From Hevea brasiliensis (Eukaryota > Streptophyta > Magnoliopsida > Malpighiales > Euphorbiaceae), in contig NC_079496.1 of the NCBI RefSeq assembly GCF_030052815.1, forward strand, positions 8,067,278 to 8,131,277: a DNA stretch of 64,000 bases, written 5' to 3'. Under the pieces are notes generated by a model that was given only the letters and a program-made list of their open reading frames with translations, was not told where the DNA came from and did not search any database. Shown piece after piece: positions 36,701 to 49,729 of this stretch (the stretch's first letter is position 1; the number at the start of each line of letters is the position of its first letter). The translations under genes and the position numbers were made by a program.

Positions 36701-39154
36701 TGGAGGCGTTTGCATGCTCAGGGTTTCTTTGTAGAGATGTCAGACTGTGGAGATTCACTTACTAGCACACATGTTACTGTTGCTTCATTGTAATAATTGA
36801 ACCTTTGTATTTGCCTTGTGCTGACTGTATTATTGTTGCGTTTCAAATTAATGCAACTTTTCTGTGTCTTTTAGGACATCATTGCTACTGGAGGCGTTGA
36901 TTCCACTGCAGTACTTTTTGATCGCCTATCAGGACAGATCCTATCTACACTAAGTGGTCACTCAAAGAAGGTTTTTTTTTTTTTTTAATTTTTTTTAACT
37001 ATATATATCACTGCAGCTCTTTTTGTCTGAAGGGAGGTTATTTGGCTGATCACACCATTTGTTTGGTAGGTCACCAGTGTGAAATTTGTTGCAGAGGGTG
37101 ATTTATTTTTAACTGGATCTGCAGACAAGGTAATTCATCACATGCATCTAAAATCTAGTGTTTACAATTTGACGTATATTATTTTCTGTTTAATTATAAA
37201 GTGAACCAGCTTTTTGCAACATCTAATGGAAGTTATCTCAATCAACGTCCTTATATATTATTCCATTTTGTATTGTCTGCCATTTTTTCTAGGATTTGCC
37301 AGCTTATTAGTCCACTTTTCAATTAGTTGAACAACAATCCAACTTCACAAAATTAACATCATTTCTGAAAAACAAAAGCATTAATTAGAGCCCTTATGTT
37401 TATGAGAGAGAGGTAATTTTGAGCCAAAAATCATAGTTCTGTTTGGTGCTATTACAAATTTTATTATTTACTTTATGAGAAGAGAGTATTTCATAGCCTA
37501 TGACTTTTACAGCTTGTTTGGAAGGAAGTTTTTTGAGGTAAGGAATGGGTTTTTAAAGTACCATGCACATTTGGGAGGAATGTTTTTTTAAAGAAGATAA
37601 GGTTTTTTGGAGGTTTCAAAATCTCGTAAACTCACTTTTTCAACCAAATTGGTAGGTTAGGACCTTACCTTCCATTACCTTACCTTATTTTGTTTTATAA
37701 AACCCTTCCTCACTCCATCCAAACACACTGTTAGAGGGCGTTTAGTTTAGTTTCGGAAAATTAGCTTATAAGCATTTAGTGCTTGGAAGCTAATTATTTC
37801 AAATTTTAAGTAATTACTTGTTTGGTTAAAGTGCTTCTAAGTGGTTGATAAGTAGTTGATATGCTTGGTAAAAAATAGCTTATAAGCATATTTATTTTTA
37901 AAATACTAAAAAGGGTATTAAATAAGGTATGTGGTATAATTTTAAAATTAAACGAGGGTAATATAGTAGTGTACTTGGTCAAACTAACTTATAAGTATGT
38001 TGCATGTAAACACCAAAATAAAAAGCTGATCGCACAGACTTATTATTATTATTTTTTTTGTTTAGTGCTTATGTGCCCAAAAAATTTTATAAACAAACTG
38101 GTCAGCTTATTTTTGGAGTTTATAAGTTGGTTTGACTAGCTTATAAGTTAAGACAAATACCTTTTATTTTGGCTTAAGACACATGGAAAACTAACTAGTG
38201 TCTGCAAAGTTGTTCATGTTCCATTAACTGTTAGCATTTTCCTTTATTCTTATCTTCTATATTTTTCTTTTCAATGTTGCAGACTGTTCGCATATGGCAA
38301 GGATCTGAAGATGGAAACTATGACTGCAGACACATCTTGAAGGATCATACTGCTGAGGTGAATGCCTTTCAATCTGCATGTTGTATATAAATGGCTGGTG
38401 GTTATTCTGAGCCATGTGAACTAATTCCAGAAGTTGCCCCATGTTTTGGACAGTCTAATTATGACTGTCTTTCTTTTTTTTATAGATCCTTGGCATAGGT
38501 TGTCTATGTTAAAATGGGACTGGATAGGTAATGTCTGGCAAATTGTCAAAGGGCTTTTGAATCCGCCTTGTGGCTTGTTTTGTTAAGCGTCATGTAAAGC
38601 ACCTTTTGCTTGAGTAATGTGGGACTGATGTATATATCTTCATTGCTTGTTGTGTCTGTTGCCCCCTCCCTCGCTCTCACTGGTGTGGTGATGGAGATTT
38701 ACTTTACATGCACACGCTTTGAGGCGAGCTCACTGAAAATTTCTTAATATAAACAGACTTCTACTCCAAGTTTAGTTTTGAGAAATGCAGCATAAGTATA
38801 TCTTCTAGTAGTCAAATGAATATGTGATAATCATTCCACTATCATAGCCTACTGAATTCAATTTGAGAAGTCTTAAAATGTGATGCTTGTTTCTTAACCA
38901 TACTCGGCTGAGAAAAGAACCTTAACCTATTTTCATATTTCCTAGTCTAATGCTTTGATTTAGCTGATTGTGATGCTGTTCTGATTTTGTGCCATCTATT
39001 GAGTATTGACATACGATGGGTTTGTTTATCAATCCTGTCAGGTAAATGCTGTCACTGTCCATGCCACCAACGACTACTTTGTGACTGCTTCTCTCGATAA
39101 TACATGGTGCTTCTATGATCTCTCCTCTGGCTCATGCTTGACACAGGTCCATAT

Positions 39155-39195
<41 letters not shown>

Positions 39196-41008
39196 AACAC
39201 AGTCACGCAAGCACACACACACAAAACCTTCTCAGGGTTGCTTGAAATTCTTTTTTATTTCATTAACTGGCTTGTATTTTGTATGGGGGTGCCTGACACG
39301 TACATAAATTGGTACTTTCAAATGTTGTCTTCTGCTTAAAACTTGCTTTTTGTTTTAATTTTAATGTGGAGCGTTTGATAAAAAAAATTATTGCAGGTCT
39401 CTGACACTTCAAAATCCGACACTTCTAAACCTGAGGGCTATACATCTGCAGCTTTTCATCCTGATGGTCTCATCCTTGGAACAGGCACCTCAGAAGCCGT
39501 TGTTAAAATTTGGGATGTAAAAAGCCAGGTATTGCTCCTTCAGCATCAACCTTAATTGTGCTTATAGCCTTTCCAAAGTGCATAACTGGAGAGTCAAGAG
39601 ATGTATGCACATTTCTATGCGTGCAAAAAATGGAACCTTTCATCTGTTGATCTGTTTGTTTTTACTTCATTATTATTACTTGTTTTGAAGTTCACATTCT
39701 GCAGTTTACTTTATTGCTTCACAGTTAAATGTTGCAAAATTTGATGGACATGTAGGAGCAGTGACTGCTATATCTTTCTCAGAAAATGGTTACTTCCTAG
39801 CGGTATGTATTTTTGACAAATGCGGTGAATGGGTGACCTGATTTCTTACAATCTCATTTATTTGGTTAAACTGGACAGACTGCAGCACATGATAGTGTTA
39901 AACTATGGGATCTGCGGAAATTGAAGAACTTCCGGACACTCAATCTTTATGATTCAGATACACCAACAAACTCTGGTATGCATTGATGTAATACTGCAAT
40001 GTCTTGCCCCTTATTTTCCTGTGTATTATATATGACCTCTCATTGGCTCTGTTTGCTACAATAAATAATTCCCCACATTATTCAGCTGTGTCCTAGTTTA
40101 GATCTTGTGCTCTGTAAAACTCTAAGCTTGTCTAATGGGGAGTTTCGTTGGTTGTCTTTTATAGCTTGAAAAGGTTCTGGAATTAGCAAATCTTGTTCCA
40201 TGGCCATATATATCTTATTGATGAACAGAAAGATAGCAGAAGTCATTTTGTTTAGTTGTTTTCTTGACAATTTTCTTTCGTGATGAAGCAATCATGAAAA
40301 GCAATGTGTAACGATGGTTGTTTGTGGTTGTTGCAGTGGAATTTGACCACAGTGGCTGTTATCTTGGAGTTGGAGGCTCAGATATAAGGTGGGCGTGTCT
40401 TATGGATTTTCAAACATTGGATTTTCCGTCATTTTTTTTTCTCTAAAATATTAGGCTTTCCCTTGATTGTCAAGAGATTATTTTCTTCTCCTTTCTTTTT
40501 TCATTTCTGTCTGCAATTGAAATATACTATCCATTGCCTATTTCCAAAATCTTTTGGGATGTCCAGAAGCACTTAATTTATTTTTCCTTTAATAAAGATA
40601 ATATTGTCTAGTGCTGCAAAAAGAAAACAAGGAGGGGAGGGAGGGAGGGAGGGAGGGGGGTGGGGGGCTGGGGGTGTTGCCCTAGTAACATGTTTCCTAA
40701 TCTTGTCCTGATAAGTGATTAACTTTTTTATGGTGCAGAGTTTTCCAAGTTGCCAGTGTGAAAGCAGAATGGAATTGCATCAAAACTCTCCCTGATTTGT
40801 CTGGCACAGGTTTTTCCTCTTTCCTTTGTTCATTATCATTTGTTGCATCCATCTATCACTTGAGTAATCACCAATGATTGTGCTCGAATTACCAGGAAGA
40901 GCAACTTGTGTAAAATTTGGTCCTGATGCAAAATACATAGCAGTAGGATCAATGGATCGCAACCTCCGTATATTTGGCCTGCCTGGGGATGATGGTCAAA
41001 CAGAGTGA
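33710..41008 (+). CDS. PRP19: Pre-mRNA-processing factor 19 (PRP19/MAC3 U-box E3 ligase)
   Basis: Eighteen in-phase exons total 1,584 bases, 527 residues: 33710-33722, 33820-33905, 34556-34627, 34731-34793, 35301-35387, 35686-35833, 35916-36034, 36212-36328, 36875-36970, 37070-37129, 38283-38357, 39042-39146, 39397-39528, 39725-39802, 39879-39975, 40337-40388, 40739-40809, 40896-41008. PRP19 is the core of the NineTeen/MOS4-associated complex, which activates the spliceosome and acts in plant immunity. The N-terminal U-box spans about 1-70 ([38 protein letters not shown]). A tetramerising coiled coil follows (about 70-135), then a C-terminal WD40 propeller from about 215 ([33 protein letters not shown]). 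Length is normal and the frame intact. Arabidopsis MAC3A/MAC3B are the expected orthologues. Confidence 0.97.
37509..37735. mobile_element. MITE in PRP19 intron 10
   Basis: Left end ACAGCTTGTTTGGAAGGAAG and, on the complement, right end AACAGTGTGTTTGGATGGAG form inverted repeats about 225 bases apart. No coding capacity. The target duplication was not resolved. Confidence 0.55.
37736..38165. mobile_element. Second MITE-like relic in PRP19 intron 10
   Basis: Begins GGGCGTTTAGTTTAGTTTCG and is full of AGCTTATAAGC words, typical of hAT-type MITEs. It ends near AGCTTATAAGTTAAGACAAA. A matching right terminal repeat is not clear, so it may be truncated. Confidence 0.4.
39158..39192. repeat. (CT)n microsatellite in PRP19 intron 12
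   Basis: About 17 CT units, starting 12 bases after the splice donor of exon 12. Confidence 0.95.
40632..40675 (+). repeat. G-rich (GGGA)n tract in PRP19 intron 16
   Basis: Successive GGGA units followed by GGGGGG, TGGGGGG and CTGGGGG on the sense strand. At least four G-runs of three or more with short loops fit the G-quadruplex pattern. Confidence 0.85.
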
Positions 41009-42227
41009 TGCAATGTGTGCAAGTTGCTTGATTTGGAAGTGGGCTCTTGATATTCCTTGAAGTTGCTTTTATTGCTTCTGTTGGGCTGTACTGTTTTGGC
41101 TGATGAAGCAAATGGTAGAACTTGATTTCTCATCAATTGTGCAGAGTTGACCCTTCACTCAATTTTCTATTAATGAAGCCATGTGACTAGGTGCAGGGTC
41201 ACCTGGGATTGAAGAAGTGAAATTGAATAGCTAGTCAGTCCTATTGTATTAAATTGTCATTGGGATTTCCAGAAAATAGACCTTGCATTTGATCTACACC
41301 TTGAGATTTTGCTTGCTACTTCAATTCATATCCTTCTAAATTTGTAATGTGCTTCTATAGTTAAATTTATCCTTATTGGTCGATACACTAGCTTATTGAC
41401 ATCAACCTTTTGCAGTTTGGTTCGATTACATACGCATTATAAAGTGAGTTGTTTGTACTAGATTTATGCTTCGAAACCTTGTGCCATTTGGATGGTTCAG
41501 TCTGCAAAACCCATTTTATGGTCATTGGGAATGCTTGCATTGTATATGCTTTTTATTTAGAATTATCATGGAAGGTTTATAAAAACACTAACTGGGGAAG
41601 GGGAAAAAGTCCACTCAGGATGAATCTTCAGTTTATCATTGCTTTTAATTTTTGATAAATTAATAAATTTGTAATCTTTTATTAATTTAGATTTTGACAT
41701 CACCTTAATTCCTTCATATAGTATACAACATTACGTAACAGTTTCACAATGATATCATATTTTACGATTTGAACAATTATCCGTCAGCAATATGGACGAC
41801 CACATGCGAATAAAAAATAAGAGAACAAAAATCAGATGATAAAGTGAATCCAACAAGCTATTAATAACATAACCCTTAAATAAGTTCAACAATACTAAAG
41901 ATAAAACATATATGTGCGCGCTTATAGCCTCTACCCTTTTTAGCCCTCCTTTCTGTAACTGCACTCCCTTAACTAATTTTATTTTACAACAATAAAGCTG
42001 GCCACATTGCAGCTCACTCTGTCTTTATGAAAAAGGATATCCACTCTAAAGACCAATTCTAAAGACTGAAGCACTCCTTGGCAGCAATTAATGAATTCAG
42101 CAGCAGAAATTGATAATATTTTACTAATAGCCAATGCCAACATAATTGGAGCACTCCACAGTTGGAAGAATAAAGAATGAAATCACAAATAATTAAAGAT
42201 AAAATGACAAGCTTCCATCTCCTTGTG
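41009..42227. other. PRP19 3'UTR and convergent spacer
   Basis: Tail-to-tail region between PRP19 (+) and the TLD gene (-). The first few hundred bases are probably the PRP19 3'UTR and the right end the TLD 3'UTR. No other gene was seen. Confidence 0.5.
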
Positions 42228-45200
42228 TCAGGAAAGGTATTTTGATGAATGTGTAAACCCCCAAAGCTGCACAGTAAGAATATATCATCAACGTGAAGGA
42301 CAGTAATTTGAAAACTAAAATATGCAGCTATGGATGCGATATATTAAAAATTGTAAAGAAGTTCAAAGATGTAAATGTTGTTTGTCTGGCTAAGGGGCGT
42401 TTGGTTCACCTGTTGGGTGTAGTTAATGGCTGATAGATACCTAAACAGGTAAACTAGAGTGTTTAGTAAGCTTAAAAAAATAAAGCTGATAGCTAATGGG
42501 TAACTAATATATTTGTATCAGCTGATAGCTGATTTGATTTTCTTTTTTATTTTGACCATATTATTCTTTTTTATTTAATTCGAAAATTAATATTATTAAT
42601 ACTTTTATATTTTTTATTTATAACTTTAATATTTTAATTAACGCATTTTAACTTTATTAAAATGTTTTTTATTAATAACATAAAATATAAAATATTTATT
42701 TGTATCTAAAAACTTATAAAAACTTAAAATTAATTATAATTTTTTTCTTTATCAACAATAATAATTTCTTTATTATTTTATCTATATTTTTAAAGTTATT
42801 CAATTATTTTTTAAAAAATTTAATTATTTTCTTATTTCAATAATAAAATAAATGATAAAATATAATAGATTAATAATTATATATTTATTTTAATAATTTA
42901 ATAAATAATATAATATAATAGATTAATAATTATATATTTAATTTAATAATCAAATAAATAATATAATATAATAAATTTATAATTTTATATTTATTTTAAT
43001 AATAAAATAAATAATATAATATATACCCTTACTAGTCATTTCGCATATCAATAGCAATAGCTAAATATAGTTTTACCCAATACTTAACATAAATCAGCTA
43101 TCATCAGCTACCAGTTATCAGTTAACAGTAACAGCTATCAGCTAACAGTTATCAGCTGTATTCAACAGTTAAACTAAACAAACCCTAATTCACCTTCTCA
43201 GCTTTTGTGGTCAATATATTTGGGAATAGCATGCAGCAATTGAAGGTTTAACTCTGCTAGACACAGAAATACTTCTGGCACAAGGACTTGCGCTGATATA
43301 GAAAATAACAAAATTTTGAAAAGAGTACATCATGTAGGGCTTGTTTGAGAGAAGAGTCTTAAAGGCAGATATTGAATGGCAAAATGAGAGAGAGAATCCT
43401 TCTTGTCAATAATAGGATTTTACTACTGCAACTATGCTCTAGCAATGTCTAAAAGCAGACTTTGATTCATAAACATTATTACTGATTAAACCTTTGTTTC
43501 TTCTTAATTGTCCAAGGAGAAAAAAAAAATCTTAAAGTCCTTGTCACAGATTGAGCAGTAAAACACCTACTTGAAAGCCACAAAATAAGACCAACTTGCT
43601 GATAAAGCAAACAGCATGAGCTCCTCTAGTGTGATTTCAGTAGTCTAGAATTGTGTCTTTAGAAATCTGATTTGTGTCTTTAATAAAAGTTTCAGGCAGG
43701 ATCAACAGCATCCATCATGGCAATATGGTATGATATTGCAAGAACAATCCCAACAACTCCCATTGGGATCACATGCAAACAAAAGGTAACAAGCACTACA
43801 TTGGTGAATAAAGTAAGATGACCAAAAAAAGGATGATGGCTTTGATACACTGCAGCAGCTATTGCTTCAATAATTCACCCATAGATCATAATGCATTAAC
43901 AGTTCATATAAGAATATGACTGATGATGATGGAGTAACAGCCAATAAGACAAATGAAGTAAAACTGCTTAAGCACCATTTGATCCAGGCATTTTTTTTTT
44001 CAAGTTTAGGGGACAGTTAAGAATAGTTAGATTACCTCAACATTTTTTAATACAAACTCTGGTTGGTGGGCCAGGCATAAGTTCCCAAATGTTTCACAAG
44101 GTCCACTAGTTCCATTTAACCTATTTCAAGGAAGAAAAGAAATTAAAATAATTATGTGAAGGAAAATATCTTGAAGGTTTTTTTTTTTTTCATTAAAGGG
44201 GGGGGGGGGGGGGTGGTTGGGGGGAGAATTCAAAGAAGAATGGTTGACAAAGAAACTTACAGGTCTCCATCCAAGCACAAAGCAAAGTTGCAGCCGCCAC
44301 CAAGTGCTAGTAAGTCGTTCAAACACATGTAATAATATCGGTTGGCACCTATTTAAATCAATCAGTCACAAGACCAGTTCAAAAATATAAGCAAAATGAT
44401 ATTTTTAGGGTTTATTAACCATTGGAGGCATAGTTATTAGTAAAACTATTCAGAAATCCTAAGGCTTAATCAAGTGTTTACGCATCCATCAAGATCACAA
44501 ACATCAAAAACACTTTCCTTTTGAGTTGGAATTACAATACCCTTGTTGATTTATTATGTTTTAGCATAAAAAGAGAGCTTTGAGACCTCACTATATCCCT
44601 TCAGAAGTAAAGAATCAATTGACCAAAGTATCTCATTACAGCAATAATTTTGACTTTTTTTATAGAGTATAAGAAATATAGTACAACATAGGGTGGTTCC
44701 AAATTACCATTCTCACGTCTCAATATATGTATGTATTCTTGAACCTGTTTGTTACAATATCCAAGAAGATAATGAGTAAAAATAAATGCTTACCAGTTGG
44801 TCTAAATAGCCTTGGTTCACCATATATAGTTGTAAATACAAATGACTGGTTTGTCCCCTATCATTGGAATCAGAAAAAGGTAAAGATATTCAATGAACAT
44901 TTTAAACAGTAAAAGGTCAAGAATATAAAATGTAAAATATGTATATATATACCTGATATTTTCTCTTGGGTGTAGGTTTCAATGGACATTCTAGAAGACC
45001 ACCAAATATAGCACCTTGTCTATCACCAACAATCTAAAAATTTCATAACACAATTGCAACCAGATAATAAACAAAACTCTCATGAGGAATTGTAATGGTA
45101 TTCATCAGACCACGAAAATTAGCATACCAACAAACAGGGACCGGAAAGATCTGCACTCTTGCGAATAAGTGTCCGGAGTGATATGCCATGCTTTAACGTA

Positions 45201-46537
45201 CTGCCCTTCATTTGAAAGAATCAACAATGAATCAAGATCTAAATGCAAGAAACAGTCTACAGCTATATCAACAAAGTTTACCTATATAACAAAACCCATT
45301 GGCATCCCTTCACTATATTAGGAAGGGATGAATGCAAGAAGTCGTACAATTCCGAGGAAATAAAAGATGACTCATTCATGAGATGGAATACTGGGCTCCG
45401 TGGAGTCTGCTGTTCTCGCGCTTCCTCAAATACATCACTATCACTACTGCTCCTTCCAGAGGCACCGACGTCATTGCTGTCAAGTGTTTTATCTGTTTGT
45501 TTGTTGACACTAACTTCAATGCTTTCTTTACTGTCTTCCCAATAATTTTTCAAGTTCTCATCCTCAGAAACTGTGTTGCATTCATGATATCTATCTGAGT
45601 GTTCATCTTCCTGTTTCAAACCTTTACTACCCCATCTAAAAGGTGGTGAATGAATTGGCTTTAACTCATGTTGGTGTTTGTTTGATCTAGACCCACCAAA
45701 GTTTAATGAAGGGACAGTGAAGTGAAAATATGAAGAAAATGATTTCCCCCCATCAGAGAACGGCCTGGCCTACACATTCAAATATCTTGCATCACAACCA
45801 AATCATAAAATTCTAAAGGACAATGCTAATAAAATTTACTAAAAAAAAAAAAAAGAAAAAGCAATTATCTTCTCCATGGTGCATGTAAAATACGGAATTG
45901 TTGATTTATAAGATACAAAAAAAATCCTAAGTTTCGGGTTTCCTTGGATAAAAATAAAAATATATTTTCTTTGTCTCTACTTTTCTTTATTCTTTATTTA
46001 GCTACAAAACAAAATCTTCAGGGTCTCCCCTGTCAAGATTTCTGAGCTACCAAGCATTACTTGTTTATATGTGGAAAAATAATATTACAAACATAGATAG
46101 CATATTTATATAACTCCAGCAACATCATAGTAATCTCAAATTGAAAAACTCAATTTCAAGTTGGCCACAACACTGAATCCTTTTCCTCCCAAGGATCGAA
46201 AATAAGAGAAGGTAAAATATTCATTATTATTTACTGCCAATTTATGTAATTCAATTAAAGGAGCCAACAAAACCATACAATCACCCAGAAATCAACAAGC
46301 AAATTCAACTGCATAACTACATTGTATCAGATCTAACATTCTTTAAAGAGGGAAAAGAAAACAAGAGAATGAAAATGAACCCATCAACCAAAAAAGATAA
46401 TTAACCAAGAAAAGGAACAAAATTACCTGAGAAGTGTCGGCTGATGAACAAGGGGAAGGAAGAGGAGAAGAAGAATTTTGAGATTCAGCAAAGAAACGAG
46501 AGAGCTGATTTGAGACTTTCTCTTTCAATGTATACAT
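42228..46537 (-). CDS. TLD-domain (TLDc/OXR-type) protein
   Basis: Eight exons (46537-46427, 45769-45282, 45200-45128, 45033-44953, 44857-44794, 44348-44261, 44120-44036, 42266-42228) join in phase to 342 residues. The N-terminus MYTLKEKVSNQLSRFFAESQ is Ser/Pro-rich; a linker contains RPFSDGGKSFSSYFHF and an acidic Ser/Asp stretch. The TLD domain follows, from about 170: CQWVLLYSTLKHGISLRTLI, GDRQGAIFGGLLECPLKPTP, FVFTTIYGEPRLFRPTGANR, LALGGGCNFALCLDGDLLNG, and the final NVELWGFTHSSKYLS. TLD proteins are linked to oxidative-stress resistance and V-ATPase interaction; the plant role is poorly known. The last exon codes only 12 residues and lies beyond a 1.77-kb intron holding a transposon. The closest Arabidopsis protein recalled is At4g39870. 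Confidence 0.93.
42396..43188. mobile_element. hAT-type non-autonomous element in the last TLD intron
   Basis: The left end GGGGCGTTTGGTTCACCTGTTG mirrors the right end, complement TAGGGTTTGTTTAGTTTAACTG. Subterminal CAGCTGATAGC/ATCAGCTAACAG words recur near both ends. The roughly 500-base centre is AT-rich. No clear target duplication and no coding capacity. Confidence 0.6.
44179..44224. repeat. Poly-T and long G run in a TLD intron
   Basis: A T-run is followed by ATTAAA and about 15 consecutive G, then TGGTTGGGGGGA. On the TLD sense strand it is a C-run. The length is likely to vary between individuals or assemblies. Confidence 0.9.
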
Positions 46538-46699
46538 ATTCTCTAAACTCTTCTTGCCACCTCCTTTGCATAAAATTTAACAACTTTGGATGCAACCATA
46601 TAGTTGAAAGCTGTCCTTATAAATTTAGAAGATGATTGAGATTATCCTGTAAGGTGGTACAGCTTGTGTTTTCTGTTTTTCTTTTTGGGTTCTAAAAGG

Positions 46700-46702
<3 letters not shown>

Positions 46703-46740
<38 letters not shown>
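46703..46740. repeat. (GA)n tract upstream of the TLD gene
   Basis: About 19 GA units roughly 170 bases before the TLD start codon, probably in the 5'UTR or core promoter, where it reads as CT on the sense strand. Confidence 0.9.
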
Positions 46741-46744
<4 letters not shown>

Positions 46745-46746
<2 letters not shown>

Positions 46747-47815
46747 GTTCGTCGGTGGAGAGGAAGGAAAGGGCAAAGGGTAGTGTATGGAAATCTAAAT
46801 TTGCATTAGTCAGAGAAAGTTAGGAATTGTAGTTTCTTCGGACAAGTATTTTCATCGGTTGTTTTCTGTATTCCCTCTGCTATGCTCCTTTTATACGTCT
46901 CTCCTACCTTCCTATTCCAATATACCATGACAACTAGCTTACCTTCCCAATTCTTTTTTTTAGCTTAATTTTACCGACTGTTCTTTAACACCATTCAAAG
47001 TTTGGATATTAGATATGATGAAAAATAATTTTGGGTTTAATGTGTCTAAAACTAAAGAAAAAAATAAGATAAAATAAAAAATTATCAATAAAGTTTCAGT
47101 CACAATTAGAAATGCTCTTTCTATGTGATAAAAATAAATATTTTTATATTGTATTAGACATGTTCATATCAATTTATTTTTAGAATACTCAATAAAATTT
47201 AACCAGAAAGTCTTTTAGGTGACATTAAATTAAAATTTAAGTGTTTTTATATTATAAATTAAAGTTAAGGATGATAATGAAATAACTTTATAATTAAGTG
47301 ACGATGAGAGTTTGAATTAATATTTTTTATTAATTAAATTTTAATTTTATTAAAAAGTATTATTTTAAATTTTATGCAGACACAATTATTGATAACAATT
47401 GATGGGCTACATAACAATAAAAAATAGTCATATCCTTTTTCATAGTTAATAACCTTAGTAATAGATGAAAAGCTCAACCTATTTTATAAATAATAATTTT
47501 AGAATTACTATTATAAAATAGTGAGACTGTAAATATATAAAAAAAAACCTTACATTTTAAAAATAATATTAGAATTATTAAATTAAAATTTATTAGTACT
47601 TTAATATATTATCACAATTAATTTTTTTTTAATTAATTAAGTTTCAATTCATATTTGAATTTATAATTTCATAAAATCTGTGATAAAATTTTAATATAAT
47701 TATCAAACATAGTTATTTGATTTAATTATTATATTATCAACAATGAAAAATTACAAAATTTTGAGATTAAAATATTATATAATATAATAATTTAATAATT
47801 AAAATGCAATTAACT
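46745..47815. other. TLD promoter and AT-rich spacer
   Basis: Promoter-like sequence to about 46950, then AT-rich spacer. No gene was seen. Confidence 0.5.
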
Positions 47816-47817
47816 CC

Positions 47818-48261
47818 CTGTTTGGATCATGGTTTTGTGATGGTTTCATAGTGTATGGTATAGTCTATCATCTTATTTGGAAAGATTGTTTTTTTTAATA
47901 ATAGTGGTTTTGGATTGTTTCAATTCAAACCACCAATTTAGTGGATTGGGATAGTTTAAAAATTTTGTATTCTAATTTTATCTTTTCATAATTTATAAAA
48001 TTTTAATAATATCCTATTAATTTATAAGACATATTTAGGAATTATTTAAAAAATAAAATATACCTTTAATTATTATTATAAAATTATTTATAAATTAATA
48101 TTTCATTTAAATAAATATATTTATTCTATTTATATATTCAAAACAATAAAGAATATTTTAATAACTTTTTTATTTTTATTTTACCATATTATATCATTTA
48201 AGAAAATAAAAAAATTGTCATTAACTGTATTGTATTACACTAACTTTCCAAACATATTAAC
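47818..48261. mobile_element. MITE-like element
   Basis: The left end CTGTTTGGATCATGG and the right end, complement ATATGTTTGGAAAGTTAG, form a weak inverted repeat around AT-rich sequence. Only the TGTTTGGA core is well matched. Confidence 0.35.
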
Positions 48262-48494
48262 AATTAAAAACTATATCTTATAATATAATACAATACGATA
48301 CACTAATAAATTACACTGCACCAATCAAAATAAAATATAAAATAGAAATTTAAGATTAAATTATTATGCACAACTTGGCATAATTTAATGATATTATACA
48401 TATTATTATTTGGTAGACCCAAGTTAAAGTTCTTGCTCTCCAATTCATATACTGAAAAAAAAATTGAATTATTATAATTTAAAATGAGAGGAGT

Positions 48495-48690
48495 TTAGGA
48501 TATGCAAACAGTCGGTTCGATTCTGAATCAAATTAAACTTATAAAATCAAAAATTAAAAATAAAAAATTTTAAAAATCGAACCAAACCAAACATTAATAG
48601 AGAATCAAATCGAACAAAACTGATAAATATCGGTTTGGTTTGATTTTAAACCGATCAAATCAAATTTTGTAAGATTTTATATTTTCAACA
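48495..48690. repeat. Fragment of the CGGTTTGGTTTGATT-type repeat
   Basis: Repeated words CGGTTCGATT, AATCGAACCAAACC and CGGTTTGGTTTGATTT resemble the body of the hAT MITE at 21.7 kb. Ends are not defined. Confidence 0.45.
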
Positions 48691-49087
48691 TTAAATATCA
48701 ATTACAAAAATATAAAAAAAAAACTTAGAAATTAAATTACAAAAACTTAAAAAAAACTTACAAAAATATATATATATAATTAAATTTCTAAAATATTTTT
48801 AACAGTATTAAATTTAAATTATAATTAAAATCATCAAATGTTATTCATACATAAATTATAAAAATAATGAGATTTTATTCAGAAAGACAAATGAAAATCA
48901 GCAATAGAAAGAAAATCAATCAACTAACAATAGAAAGAAAATCCAAAAATCCAATCAGTAACCCAATATTTGTTAATTTCATTCTTATTCCAAATTAGTA
49001 AATACATAAATCTCATTTCAAATTCAATAAATGTCTCATCGCAAAAATCAGCAATTCACAAAAATTAACAATCATGCCCAACTTATC

Positions 49088-49252
49088 CAACCCAAACAGA
49101 AAGGTCTTCATCGTTGGTGACAAAAATTAAAGCATCAAGATCCTCACCAGGCAGCTGGTACTTGATATGGATTTCAACAGCGAGGATCTTCGTGTCACCG
49201 CCCATAGAAGGGAGCCGATTATCATGGTGTTGGCTGGATTTTACCTCCAGAA
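49088..49252 (-). pseudogene. PB1-domain protein relic
   Basis: Minus-strand reading gives SGGKIQPTP, then after a one-base shift DNRLPSMGGDTKILAVE, directly joined to IHIKYQLPGEDLDALIFVTN and DEDLSVWVG. These are the start and end of a plant PB1 (octicosapeptide/Phox/Bem1) domain: GGKI, the VGGDT strand and the acidic D-E-D-L-D-A-L-x-x-V-x-x-D-E-D-L motif. About 35 residues of the middle are missing and the frame is shifted. It is a broken fragment. Confidence 0.7.
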
Positions 49253-49729
49253 ACTATACCCATATTCTATTGTTTTAAGATCATTTGATTAAAACCATAG
49301 AATCTCTAAGAACTGAAGACTTGATTTGTCTTAACTGGTAACTCCAAATGAATGTTGAACATCTGAAAGATAATATCAAAACAAAACATTGATCAATGGA
49401 AAAAAAAAAAAATTGCTTCAATGGAAAAAGTAGTTAGAGACAAATCCCAATATTTTATTTTAAAAATTAAGATGGCACAACATAAAGAGGACAACCAGAT
49501 GGAATTTTCAACTTCAATTTAAAATTATCTCCATTTTATGCTGCTTGTCCCATTATAAACCACCAAATTCAATAATCTATTAAAGAAGACAAAAAGCAAG
49601 AAAAGGATGTGGATCATCAAATTATGACAATCCACTGTGGCTTTCGATTTCATACTCAAAGCAAGTTTAAATTTGAAAATTAAAAAACAAGGGTGAAGGG
49701 AAGGAGGATGTGCTAGTGACAGGAGTGGG
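49253..49729. other. Spacer left of the hAT-like element
   Basis: AT-rich, no gene seen. The last 8 bases, GGAGTGGG (49722-49729), are the left target duplication of the next element. Confidence 0.5.
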
